Source of the DNA: Streptomyces roseoviridis
Lineage (GTDB): Bacteria; Actinomycetota; Actinomycetes; Streptomycetales; Streptomycetaceae
Direction of reading: 5' to 3'
NCBI RefSeq assembly: GCF_039535235.1
Contig: NZ_BAAAWU010000001.1
Location: 4,898,001 to 4,962,000 of the forward strand
Length of the DNA: 64,000 nucleotides
Of this stretch, positions 8,193 to 16,006 are shown piece by piece. The translations under genes and the position numbers were made by a program. How positions within the stretch are numbered: the stretch's first letter is position 1; the number at the start of each line of letters is the position of its first letter. The notes beneath the pieces were generated by a model, which was not told the DNA's origin, did not search any database, and worked only from the letters and a program-made list of their open reading frames with translations.

Positions 8193-8992
8193 ACCCCGAC
8201 CGCTTCAGCATCAACCAGATGACCGTGAAACAGCTCCCGCTGCCCGAGCTGGTCGCCCACTGCGTCCGCCTCGGCGTCCCGGGCGTCGGCCTGTGGCGCG
8301 AACCGGTGCGGGAGTACGGCGTCGAGGCCGCCGCCGCGCTCGTCCGGGACGCGGAGCTGACCGTCACCACCCTGTGCCGGGGCGGCTTCTTCACGCGCGA
8401 GGGCTGGGAGGAGGACAACCGGGCGGCCGTCGACGAGGCGGCGGCCCTCGGCACCGACACCCTCGTCCTCGTCTCCGGCGGCCTGCCGCCGGGCAGCCGC
8501 GACCTGCCCGCCGCCCGCGCCCTGATCGCCGACGCGATCGGCGTCCTCGCCCCGTACGCGGGGGAGCGGGGCGTACGCCTCGCCATCGAGCCGCTCCACC
8601 CCATGTACGCCTCGGACCGCTGCGCGGTCTCCACCCTGGACCAGGCCCTGGAGATCGCCGAACGCTTCCCGGCCGAGCAGGTGGGCGTGGTCGTCGACAC
8701 CTACCACCTGTGGTGGGACGAGCGCGCCCCCGCCGCGGTCGCCCGCGCGGGTGCCGCCGGCCGCATCCACTCCTTCCAGCTCGCCGACTGGACCACCCCG
8801 CTCCCCGCCGGAGTCCTCAACGGCCGCGGCCAGCTGGGCACCGGCGCGATCGACCTCACGTCCTGGGCCGCGCTCGTCGAGAAGGCCGGCTACACCGGAC
8901 CGGTGGAGGTCGAGCTCTTCAACGACACCCTGTGGGTCAGGGACGGCGCGGAGGTGCTGGAGGAGACCCGCGAGGCGTTCCTCGCGGTCTGA
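8189..8992 (+). CDS. Sugar phosphate isomerase/epimerase (xylose isomerase-like TIM barrel)
   Basis: The 267-residue protein has the AP-endonuclease-2/xylose-isomerase-like fold. Metal-ligand type residues appear in order: AIEPLHP, VVDTYH, FQLAD and VEVELFN. Members interconvert keto- and aldo-sugars or epimerise them with a divalent metal. It is the last gene of the LacI-controlled operon, with its GTG overlapping the DUF993 stop. Together with the oxidoreductase and the aldolase-like protein it suggests oxidation, isomerisation and cleavage of one sugar or cyclitol. No transporter or kinase is next to it. Confidence 0.85.
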   Translation: MNPDRFSINQMTVKQLPLPELVAHCVRLGVPGVGLWREPVREYGVEAAAALVRDAELTVTTLCRGGFFTREGWEEDNRAAVDEAAALGTDTLVLVSGGLPPGSRDLPAARALIADAIGVLAPYAGERGVRLAIEPLHPMYASDRCAVSTLDQALEIAERFPAEQVGVVVDTYHLWWDERAPAAVARAGAAGRIHSFQLADWTTPLPAGVLNGRGQLGTGAIDLTSWAALVEKAGYTGPVEVELFNDTLWVRDGAEVLEETREAFLAV

Positions 8993-8995
8993 CCA

Positions 8996-9034
8996 CCCCG
9001 GCCGCGCGGCGCCTGAGCGCCCGTACGGCCGGGG
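8996..9034. terminator. Hairpin terminator after the sugar operon
   Basis: CCCCGGCCG and its exact complement CGGCCGGGG form a 9-bp stem with a 21-nt loop, starting four bases after the operon's stop. It lies between convergent genes and could serve both. There is no strong U-tract, as is common in actinobacteria. Confidence 0.55.
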
Positions 9035-9130
9035 CCACGGGGCGGGAAACGCGCACCCGCCCCCCGGCACGGAGGGGTGCGGCCAAGCCGACCGGCGACG
9101 ACTGGCCCTCCCTGCCCCGGGCGCGCGGCC

Positions 9131-9556
9131 TCAGGACAGCCAGTCCAGGGGGTCCTCCGACGGGGCGTTGTCCGGGGTCAGGGTCGTGAAGGACACCGGC
9201 AGGCCGAGTGCGGCCAGGCGGGTGGCCGCCTCGGGCGACAGGGTCAGCGGGCCGCCGCGGTCCACGGTGCCCGACACGGCGACCTGCACCAGGCGGCCGG
9301 CGGCGGTCAGCGCGCCGATGCCGGTGAGGTGCTCCCCGACGAGGCCGGCCAGGGCCGTGACCTGCCCCTCCAGCTCGGACGACAGCGCCTCGTCGACGGT
9401 GAGGGCCCACCAGCCCGGCCCGTGGTGGACCGACAGGCCGGTCGTGCGCTCCGCCGCCGGGCGGGCGAAGCCGAGGACGGACTCGACGGCCGAGGCGTCC
9501 AGATCGGCGCCCGTGACGGCGAGGGAGGTGGTGATCGAGGTCCACATGGCGCTCAC
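9131..9556 (-). CDS. DUF4279-like protein (second candidate immunity protein)
   Basis: This 141-residue protein has the DUF4279 pattern: VSAMWTSITTSLAVTGADLD opening, a GWWAL core and a C-terminal segment with regularly spaced aliphatic residues. It resembles the C-terminal region of the gene before it, which suggests a tandem duplication. Its GTG at 9556 overlaps the preceding stop (GTGA). The position at the end of a toxin-type cassette makes an immunity role likely, but this is inferred from context. An upstream extension of the frame to 9943 overlaps the preceding gene and looks like shadow sequence. Confidence 0.62.
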   Translation of the reverse strand: MSAMWTSITTSLAVTGADLDASAVESVLGFARPAAERTTGLSVHHGPGWWALTVDEALSSELEGQVTALAGLVGEHLTGIGALTAAGRLVQVAVSGTVDRGGPLTLSPEAATRLAALGLPVSFTTLTPDNAPSEDPLDWLS

Positions 9557-10041
9557 CGTTCGCTCGTGCTGGGGGTCAGGGTCAGGGGCAGGCCGAGGCG
9601 CGCCACCCGGCGCATCTCCTCGGCGGTCAGGGCGAGCTGGGAGTCGTTGTCCACGTACCCCCTGACCACGAGCGCGACCGAGACCCCTTCGGCCACGAGG
9701 GCGCGCCACTGCTCCGCGTACGGCTCGGCCGCCGTCAGCACCGTGTCGAGCTGCGCCGCGAAGTCCCGGGTGGTGCGCTCGTCGCACTGCAGCCGCCATT
9801 CGCCGTCGACGTCGTCCGGCGGGCCCCAGCGGCTCGGCCCCGGCGGCCGGGTCGCGGTCGGCCGGAGGGCGAGCCTCGCCGTCAGCGCGTCCGGGTCGAG
9901 GGCGGGCCCCCTGACCACCAGGGCCACCGAGGTCAGCGTCCACGTCGCTCCGTGCTGCCGCCGGTCCGTGCTCACCGTGCCGTTCCTTCCCGTCCCCGTA
10001 CCGCTGCTGCCACCGCCGCCACTGCCACCGTCGCCGCTCAT
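9553..10041 (-). CDS. DUF4279-like protein (candidate immunity protein)
   Basis: This 162-residue protein starts with a glycine/serine-rich stretch of about 25 residues, then a DUF4279-like domain (TLTSVALVVRGPALDPDALT, later EWRLQ and LVVRGYVDND). The ATG at 10041 overlaps the stop of the toxin-like gene (ATGA). The next gene is a paralogue. Small DUF4279 proteins are seen beside secreted effectors in actinobacteria. I infer that it binds and blocks the product of the 10038-11726 gene, but nothing in the sequence proves this. Confidence 0.65.
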   Translation of the reverse strand: MSGDGGSGGGGSSGTGTGRNGTVSTDRRQHGATWTLTSVALVVRGPALDPDALTARLALRPTATRPPGPSRWGPPDDVDGEWRLQCDERTTRDFAAQLDTVLTAAEPYAEQWRALVAEGVSVALVVRGYVDNDSQLALTAEEMRRVARLGLPLTLTPSTSER

Positions 10042-11726
10042 TCCAGCTCCCGGCAGGCCGCCCAGTGGACGTTGCCCATGTTCTCCTTGAGCAGTTCGCT
10101 CAGGTTCGTACGCTTCGCGACCGTGGTCGAATTCTCGTACACGGTGAATCCTCCGCCGCCCTTGGGCTCCGGCGGCGCGAGCGTGTAGTCGGGGATGCGG
10201 TCGCCGGGACCGAAGGTCTCCACGGCCCCGCCCGGGTAGGAGCCGCCCTCGACGGCGACTCCGTTGAGACCGGGGAGCCGTTCGGCGTGCGGGATGTAGA
10301 AGGAGATGGTCGTGCCCTCGGGGACGACCGTCTCGCCCGCGTAGCGCTCCATGTAGCCGTGCCCGGCGAACACCGTCTCGCCGTCCGCGCGACCGCCCTT
10401 GAGGACCTGGCTCGCGTAGTAACGCCCGTCGTCGTCGGACCACTTGCGGTCCTTGATGGGCTCCGGCTTGCTGTCGATGACGGCCCGCTTCACGTCCGCG
10501 TGCGACGGGATCTCGCCGCCGGAGCCGCGGCTCGTCAGACCGTCGAGGCCGTCGCCGAGCCCCCTCCGTCCGGAGCCGGGGACGTCGACACCGCCCTTGA
10601 GCCCCGCCCGCAGGCCGCCCCGGACCAGGCCCGTCCCCTTGGTGCCGATCAGTTCGGGGACCAGACGCCCGAAGAACTCGGACGGGTCGCCCTTGGCCGC
10701 CTCCCAGGCGTTCTTCAGCGCGCGGTCGGGGTTGGCGACGGTGGACGCGAGACCGGCGAGCGTCATGTTGACGCCCTTGTAGTACTCGGCGGGGTGGGTG
10801 ACGTTGTACGGGTCGAGCGGGTTCACCGAGCGCACGAAGTTGACCAGGCCCGCCGTGCCCTTGATGATGCCGCCGCCGAAATGGGCCAGTTCGATGCCCT
10901 GGGCGAGGCCGTGGTCCATCAGCTCGTACTTGAGCTTGTCCCGGCCGGTCGGCTCCTTGGGCGCGTGCGCCATCGCCGCCCTGACCGCCGTCTTCGCGGC
11001 CTCGGCGGCCTCGTTGCGCGCCTTGCGGGCGTCGTCGAGCACCTCCTGCGCCCGCCGGCGCTTCTCCGTGCTCGGGTCGCTGAACTCGCCCGGGTGCGGC
11101 AGGGGATGGTCGCTCGTGCGGGCGTCGTTGTACGCCTTGGCCTTCTTCTCGTACGCGTCGGCCGCCCGCTCGTAGTCCTCCTTCGCCTCCTTGTAGAGGG
11201 CGATCGCCTCCCGGGCCTTGCCCTGGGCGCTGGTGACGGTCTTCCCGTAGGTCTCCAGGGCCTGGGCGGCGTCCCCGAACGCGTCGGCGGCGCGCAGCCA
11301 GTCCAGCGGCAGGGTCTCGAACCGCTTGCGGAACGCGTCGGCGGCGGCCCCGTGCCAGTGGCTCGCGTCGAGCTGCTTCATGCCGGAACCCACGAGGTCG
11401 AACGCCTGCTTGAAGTCCCGCAGGTTCTTGACCGCCGAGGTGATCCGTTCCGGCTTGCCGTGGATCAGCTCGTCGGCCTCCTCGGTCTGCCCGAGCTGCT
11501 TCTCGCCGACCTCCGCGCCCAGCGAGGACGCGGTCTCGTCGCCCCAGTCCTCGACGGCCTCGGCCACGCCGTCGTAGCCGTAGTGCCGCAGCCCCTCGCC
11601 GGCCTTGTCGGTGACGTAGTCGACGCCCTCGCCGACGACCTCCTTGCCCTTGTCGATGCCCTTGTCGACCAGGTCCACGCCCTTGTCGACGAGGTCGCCG
11701 AGTGCCCCGAGTCCCCCGATGCCCAT
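10038..11726 (-). CDS. Putative T7SS-secreted polymorphic toxin-like protein with Stv-like C-terminal domain
   Basis: The 562-residue protein starts with a helical WXG100/LXG-like region: repeated VDKG heptads, then SHWHGAAADAFRKRF near residue 125, where W-x-G-x-A is the ESX hallmark. A long coiled-coil segment (residues ~160-260) follows, then a hydrophobic linker, then a distinct C-terminal domain (~430-562) with FAGHG, EGTTISFYIPH, GPGDRIPDYTL and NMGNVHWAAC. That domain resembles the 'putative adhesin Stv' family from memory. Hydrophobic-His-Gly plus Ala-Cys is also the active-site pattern of clan CD (caspase-like) peptidases. It overlaps its neighbours by one and four bases. Secreted effector is the likely role; enzymatic activity is a guess. 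Confidence 0.72.
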   Translation of the reverse strand: MGIGGLGALGDLVDKGVDLVDKGIDKGKEVVGEGVDYVTDKAGEGLRHYGYDGVAEAVEDWGDETASSLGAEVGEKQLGQTEEADELIHGKPERITSAVKNLRDFKQAFDLVGSGMKQLDASHWHGAAADAFRKRFETLPLDWLRAADAFGDAAQALETYGKTVTSAQGKAREAIALYKEAKEDYERAADAYEKKAKAYNDARTSDHPLPHPGEFSDPSTEKRRRAQEVLDDARKARNEAAEAAKTAVRAAMAHAPKEPTGRDKLKYELMDHGLAQGIELAHFGGGIIKGTAGLVNFVRSVNPLDPYNVTHPAEYYKGVNMTLAGLASTVANPDRALKNAWEAAKGDPSEFFGRLVPELIGTKGTGLVRGGLRAGLKGGVDVPGSGRRGLGDGLDGLTSRGSGGEIPSHADVKRAVIDSKPEPIKDRKWSDDDGRYYASQVLKGGRADGETVFAGHGYMERYAGETVVPEGTTISFYIPHAERLPGLNGVAVEGGSYPGGAVETFGPGDRIPDYTLAPPEPKGGGGFTVYENSTTVAKRTNLSELLKENMGNVHWAACRELE

Positions 11727-12373
11727 CAGCGCCTCTCTCCCCAGCGCGGCTCCTCCGCCTGGTCGACGGTGGCCTGGTCGGGGTCGAGGTCCCGCTTCAG
11801 CTGCTCGTCCATCCGGTCACGGACGGCCGGGTCGACCAGGCCGGACCGCTCCATCGAGTCGAGCTGGGCGTCCATGACGTCGTAGCCGGTGTTCTTCCAC
11901 GTCTGCTTGACCTCTGCGTGGGCCTGCTCGAACGACTGGCCGCTCCAGTCCGCGTTGTCCCACATGTGCTGGTCGCGGATGGTCTCCCAGCTCATCTGCT
12001 TGACCTCGTCCTCGGACAGGTGAGGGTTGCCGTTGAGCGCGTTCACACCGATCTTGAACGTGTCCTTCACGTACTGCTCCTGCTCGGCGAAGGCCCCCAC
12101 CGACAGGCCGACTCCCTGGGCGAAGCCGTTCCCGCGCAGGGTGAGCGCGCGCACGCCCCACTCCCACCGGTTGCAGAAGGTCTCGAACTCGGAGGTGAGC
12201 CCACCGTGGCCCAGCTCCAGGCCGGTCAGGGCGAGATCGGAGAAGCCGCGGCCGGCCGATGCCTCGCCGATCATGCCGAGGTCCTTCAGCTCGGAGTGCG
12301 CCAGGTCGATGCCGCGGGCGATCTCCACCAGCGCCCAGGTCGGTGCCTCCAGCAGCGGATCGCTTCCGCTCAT
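11726..12373 (-). CDS. ESX/WXG100-like accessory protein
   Basis: This is a 215-residue, mostly helical, charged protein with no signal peptide or membrane segment. It has WXG-like tryptophan motifs (NRWEWGVRAL, NADWSGQ) and sits directly before the toxin-like gene, with stop and start sharing one base (TGATG). I do not recognise a named family beyond similarity to actinobacterial type VII secretion substrates. It may be a co-secreted partner or chaperone of the next gene product. The ATG at 12373 overlaps the upstream stop (ATGA). Confidence 0.62.
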   Translation of the reverse strand: MSGSDPLLEAPTWALVEIARGIDLAHSELKDLGMIGEASAGRGFSDLALTGLELGHGGLTSEFETFCNRWEWGVRALTLRGNGFAQGVGLSVGAFAEQEQYVKDTFKIGVNALNGNPHLSEDEVKQMSWETIRDQHMWDNADWSGQSFEQAHAEVKQTWKNTGYDVMDAQLDSMERSGLVDPAVRDRMDEQLKRDLDPDQATVDQAEEPRWGERR

Positions 12374-13116
12374 CGCGTCCCCCCGTAGGTCATGGGCTCC
12401 TCATGTCCGCCGATGGCCGCGCCGGCGCCGCCGTAGCCCGCGTGCCCCTCGGTGTCCACCGCCACCGCGTCCGGCACGATGCCCCGGACGGGCGGGAAGA
12501 GCATGCCGTCCGGACTGCCCGCGTCGAGCGCCACCCCGGCCGGGCCGGGCAGCATCGGCACCATCTGGTCGAGCAGCCGGGAGCCGAGCACGGTCCGGTA
12601 GTCCCAGGCGCGTGCGGCGTCCTGCTGCGCGTACGCGAAGCGGGCGAGGGCCGCCTCGTCGGAGAAGGCGCAGATCCACCGCACGCCGTTCTGCTCGGCG
12701 GTCCACAGGCTGCCGTACGGGTCGAGGGGGACGAGGACGGCGGTGCTGCGGAACAGGGCGAGCAGCTCGGCGAACCGCTCGTGGTCGAGTTCCGGTGCGC
12801 CGGTCGGGTCCTGCGGAACGGTCGCGCCCCCGGTCCCGCCGCCCGTCGGGTCCTGCGGAACGGTCGCGCCCCCGGTCCCGCCGCCGGTCGCGCCGCCGGT
12901 CCCGTTCCGGTGGCCGGTCCCGGTCCCGTTCCGGTGGCCGGTCTCGCCCGCGCCGACGCTCGCGGTGGCGCCCGCGGCGGCGCCGGTGTGTGCGTCCGCG
13001 TCGGGCCGGGCGTCGGGCGCGGAGCGCGGCGCGGGCCGGAACACGGTGCCGGCCTCGGCCAGTTCGGCCAGCCTGGAGACCTGGCGCGGCCTTGGTATCT
13101 CTTCCCCGTTATCCAT
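12370..13116 (-). CDS. SseB-domain protein with Gly-Thr-rich repeats
   Basis: The 248-residue protein has a proline/alanine-rich N-terminus, then glycine/threonine-rich repeats (GHRNGTG twice, GGATVPQDPTG twice, residues ~60-105). The C-terminal SseB-like domain contains AVLVPLDPYGSLWTAEQNG and RWICAFSDEAALARF. SseB-like proteins often sit beside WXG/ESX genes in Streptomyces. It is the first gene of the leftward cassette and overlaps the next gene by four bases. ATG 13116 (MDNGEEIPRP) was chosen; the frame extends upstream to 13404 without support. Confidence 0.7.
   Translation of the reverse strand: MDNGEEIPRPRQVSRLAELAEAGTVFRPAPRSAPDARPDADAHTGAAAGATASVGAGETGHRNGTGTGHRNGTGGATGGGTGGATVPQDPTGGGTGGATVPQDPTGAPELDHERFAELLALFRSTAVLVPLDPYGSLWTAEQNGVRWICAFSDEAALARFAYAQQDAARAWDYRTVLGSRLLDQMVPMLPGPAGVALDAGSPDGMLFPPVRGIVPDAVAVDTEGHAGYGGAGAAIGGHEEPMTYGGTR
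12803..12886. repeat. Coding 42-bp direct repeat in the SseB-domain gene
   Basis: Two adjacent 42-bp copies (12803-12844, 12845-12886) are nearly identical and encode GGATVPQDPTG units. A shorter repeat of about 20 bp follows (12897-12945), encoding GHRNGTG. All are in frame, so copy-number change would alter linker length without breaking the gene. Confidence 0.8.
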
Positions 13117-13222
13117 CACCGCTGCATGCTGCCACGGTGATCTTCCCAGGTGCAACGAAGAAGACGTGCCGCAGACGCGTGGCGTGAGCGCGGCCTGGCG
13201 GGGCCTTTGTCCGGCGGCCGGT

Positions 13223-13558
13223 TCAGCGTCGGCCGCCGCCGAGGACGCCCCCGGGGCCGCCGCCCTTCCTGCCCGGGGCGCGCTTGGTGAGCACGGCCAG
13301 GACGACCGGGACCAGGAGCTCGATCGACCGGGGACGGCCGGGACCGGCGGGCCGGTGCTTCGCGACCGCGTCGGCCGCGGGCCTGGCCGGCTTGGCGAGG
13401 ACACCCGCCGTCAGGCCGTCGCCGACCAGCCCTCCGCCGGCCAGGCCGCCGGGCGTGACGACGGGGAGACCGCCCCGGCGGCCGGGGCGCCGTCCCCCGA
13501 CCGGGTGCAGTGCCCCGGGCCGGAGTCCGCCGGGCGTCGTCCACAGGTGGTTGTCCAC
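13223..13558 (-). CDS. Doubtful small hypothetical protein
   Basis: A 111-codon frame fills most of the gap between the SseB cassette and recD2. Its product would be glycine/proline-rich, with a hydrophobic patch near the C-terminus (IELLVPVVLAVL) and a basic tail. No family is recognised. The start codon lies inside the DnaA-box cluster and there is no clear ribosome-binding site, so the ATG may be wrong or the frame may be non-coding. Otherwise the stretch from 13117 to 13536 shows nothing. Confidence 0.25.
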   Translation of the reverse strand: MDNHLWTTPGGLRPGALHPVGGRRPGRRGGLPVVTPGGLAGGGLVGDGLTAGVLAKPARPAADAVAKHRPAGPGRPRSIELLVPVVLAVLTKRAPGRKGGGPGGVLGGGRR

Positions 13559-13573
13559 AGGTGGTTGTCCACA
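13537..13573. promoter_or_regulatory. Cluster of three DnaA boxes with 14-bp period
   Basis: TCGTCCACA (13537-13545), TTGTCCACA (13551-13559) and TTGTCCACA (13565-13573) are direct repeats exactly 14 bp apart within a tandem TTGTCCACAGGTGG unit. TTGTCCACA is the established Streptomyces DnaA-box consensus. The cluster ends about 40 bp before the recD2 start, just upstream of its presumed -35 region, so DnaA could regulate that gene. Confidence 0.78.
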
Positions 13574-13601
13574 GGGACCGCGCGGTGTCCGAGCCCTTCG
13601 C

Positions 13602-13607
13602 TACCGT
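13602..13607 (+). promoter_or_regulatory. Presumed -10 of a leaderless recD2 promoter
   Basis: TACCGT fits the actinobacterial -10 pattern TANNNT and lies exactly six bases before ATG 13614, the geometry of leaderless promoters. There is no ribosome-binding site before the ATG, which supports this. Confidence 0.5.
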
Positions 13608-13613
13608 CGGATC

Positions 13614-15827
13614 ATGTCCAATCTCGCGGTGCTCGAAGGTGTCCTGGAGCGGATCACCTATGCCAACGAGGAGAACGGGTACACCGTCGCCCGTGTCGAC
13701 ACCGGCCGGGGTTCCGGTGACCTCCTCACGGTCGTCGGGTCGCTGCTGGGCGCCCAGCCGGGGGAGTCGCTGCGGATGGAGGGCCGCTGGGGCTCCCACC
13801 CGCAGTACGGGCGGCAGTTCACCGTGGAGAACTACACGACGGTCCTGCCCGCCACCGTCCAGGGCATCCGCCGCTATCTCGGCTCCGGCCTCATCAAGGG
13901 CATCGGCCCGCGCATAGCCGAGCGGATCGTCGACCACTTCGGGACGGACACCCTCGACGTCATCGAGACCCGGCCGGAGCGGCTCATCGAGGTGCCCGGG
14001 CTCGGCCCCAAGCGGACGAAGCTGATCGGCGCGGCCTGGGAGGAGCAGAAGGCGATCAAGGAGGTGATGGTCTTCCTCCAGGGCGTCGGCGTCTCCACCT
14101 CCATCGCCGTGCGGATCTACAAGAAGTACGGGGACTCCTCGATCTCCGTCGTGCGGAACCAGCCCTACCGGCTCGCCGCCGACGTCTGGGGCATCGGCTT
14201 CCTCACCGCCGACCGGATCGCCCAGGCCGTCGGCATCCCGCACGACAGCCCCGACCGGGTGCGGGCCGGCCTGCAGTACGCGCTGTCGCAGTCCACCGAC
14301 CAAGGCCACTGCTTCCTGCCCGAGGAGCGGCTGATCGCCGACGCGGTCAAGCTGCTCCAGGTCGACACGGGCCTCGTCATCGACTGCCTCGGGGAGCTCG
14401 CCGAGGACCCCGAGGGGGTCGTGCGGGAGAAGGTGCCGGGCCCGGAGGGGCTGCCGGTCACGGCCGTGTACCTGGTCCCCTTCCACCGGGCCGAGCTGTC
14501 CCTCGCCGGGCAGGTCCGGCGCCTGCTCGGCGCCGCGGAGGACCGGATGCCGGCCTTCCAGGACGTGGCCTGGGACAAGGCGCTGGCCTGGCTCGCCGAC
14601 CGGACGGGGGCCTCCCTCGCGCCGGAGCAGGAGGAGGCCGTGCGCCTCGCCCTGACCCGTAAGGTCGCCGTGCTCACCGGCGGCCCCGGCTGCGGCAAGT
14701 CGTTCACGGTCCGGTCGATCGTGGAGCTGGCCCGGGCGAAGCGGGCCAAGGTGGTGCTCGCGGCGCCGACCGGCCGGGCCGCCAAGCGGCTGGCCGAGCT
14801 GACCGGGGCCGAGGCGTCCACCGTCCACCGGCTCCTGGAGCTGAAGCCGGGCGGCGACGCCGCCTACGACCGGGACCGGCCGCTCGACGCCGACCTGGTC
14901 GTGGTCGACGAGGCGTCCATGCTGGACCTGCTCCTCGCGAACAAGCTGGTCAAGGCGGTGGCGCCGGGTGCCCATCTGCTCCTGGTCGGGGACGTGGACC
15001 AGCTGCCCTCGGTGGGCGCCGGCGAGGTGCTCGGCGACCTGCTCGCCCCGGGCGGCCCGGTCCCGGCGGTCCGGCTGACCCGGATCTTCCGGCAGGCCCA
15101 GCAGTCCGGAGTGGTCACCAACGCGCACCGGATCAACGCCGGCGAGCCGCCCCTGACGACCGGCCTTCCCGACTTCTTCCTCTTCGCCGAGGAGGAGACC
15201 GAGGACGCCGCCCGGGTGGCCGTGGAGGTCGCGGCCCGCCGGATCCCCGCCAGATTCGGGCTCGACCCGCGCCGGGACGTCCAGGTCCTCGCCCCCATGC
15301 ACCGGGGCCCCGCCGGTGCGGGCGCGCTCAACGGGCTGCTCCAGCAGGCGATCACCCCGGCCCGCCCCGACCTGCCGGAGAAGCGCTTCGGCGGCCGGGT
15401 CTTCCGCGTCGGCGACAAGGTCACCCAGATCCGCAACAACTACGAGAAGGGAGCCAACGGCGTCTTCAACGGCACCGTGGGCGTCGTCACCTCCCTCGAC
15501 CCGGTCGAGCAGCGGCTCGTCGTGCGCACCGACGAGGACGAGGAGGTGCCGTACGACTTCGACGAGCTGGACGAGCTGGCCCACGCCTACGCCGTGACCA
15601 TCCACCGTTCGCAGGGCAGCGAGTATCCGGCCGTGGTGATCCCGGTCACCACGAGTGCCTGGATGATGCTCCAGCGGAACCTGCTCTACACGGCCGTCAC
15701 CCGGGCCCGGAAGCTCGTCGTCCTGGTGGGCTCCCGCCGGGCGATCGCACAGGCGGTGCGTACGGTCTCGGCCGGGCGCCGCTTTACCGCACTCGCGCAC
15801 CGGCTCACAGGGGGCACCCTCGTGTGA
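13614..15827 (+). CDS. recD2: RecD2-type 5'-3' DNA helicase
   Basis: The 737-residue helicase carries an N-terminal OB-like segment and helix-hairpin-helix repeats (IKGIGPRIAERIV ~95, VPGLGPKRTKLI ~128) typical of RecD2/YrrC. The SF1B motor follows: Walker A GGPGCGKS (~358), APTGRAAKRL, DEAS (~433), GDVDQLPSVGAGEVL, and the C-terminal VTIHRSQGSEYP and TAVTRARKLV motifs. RecD2 works without RecBC, unwinding DNA 5' to 3' in recombination and repair. The length is normal for the family. It is preceded by the DnaA-box cluster and a probable leaderless promoter, and stands alone. Confidence 0.93.
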   Translation: MSNLAVLEGVLERITYANEENGYTVARVDTGRGSGDLLTVVGSLLGAQPGESLRMEGRWGSHPQYGRQFTVENYTTVLPATVQGIRRYLGSGLIKGIGPRIAERIVDHFGTDTLDVIETRPERLIEVPGLGPKRTKLIGAAWEEQKAIKEVMVFLQGVGVSTSIAVRIYKKYGDSSISVVRNQPYRLAADVWGIGFLTADRIAQAVGIPHDSPDRVRAGLQYALSQSTDQGHCFLPEERLIADAVKLLQVDTGLVIDCLGELAEDPEGVVREKVPGPEGLPVTAVYLVPFHRAELSLAGQVRRLLGAAEDRMPAFQDVAWDKALAWLADRTGASLAPEQEEAVRLALTRKVAVLTGGPGCGKSFTVRSIVELARAKRAKVVLAAPTGRAAKRLAELTGAEASTVHRLLELKPGGDAAYDRDRPLDADLVVVDEASMLDLLLANKLVKAVAPGAHLLLVGDVDQLPSVGAGEVLGDLLAPGGPVPAVRLTRIFRQAQQSGVVTNAHRINAGEPPLTTGLPDFFLFAEEETEDAARVAVEVAARRIPARFGLDPRRDVQVLAPMHRGPAGAGALNGLLQQAITPARPDLPEKRFGGRVFRVGDKVTQIRNNYEKGANGVFNGTVGVVTSLDPVEQRLVVRTDEDEEVPYDFDELDELAHAYAVTIHRSQGSEYPAVVIPVTTSAWMMLQRNLLYTAVTRARKLVVLVGSRRAIAQAVRTVSAGRRFTALAHRLTGGTLV

Positions 15828-16006
15828 AAGATCACGGAGGACTTCCGGAACCGGGGCGAAGGGGGCAGGATGAGCAGGTTGGCGGCACTGAGTGCCGCCG
15901 ATTGGCCCAATGGTCGACCCCGAGTGCACTCTCCTGAGCCAAATGGGGGATGGTAGAGACAGTCAGGGCACCTCGAAGAAGAGGCACTACGTCGGTGAGG
16001 GATGAC

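Noticed and set aside
13116..15929. Long minus-strand frame opposite recD2
   Set aside because: It is the mirror of an unmistakable helicase gene, and the product is low-complexity with no ribosome-binding site.
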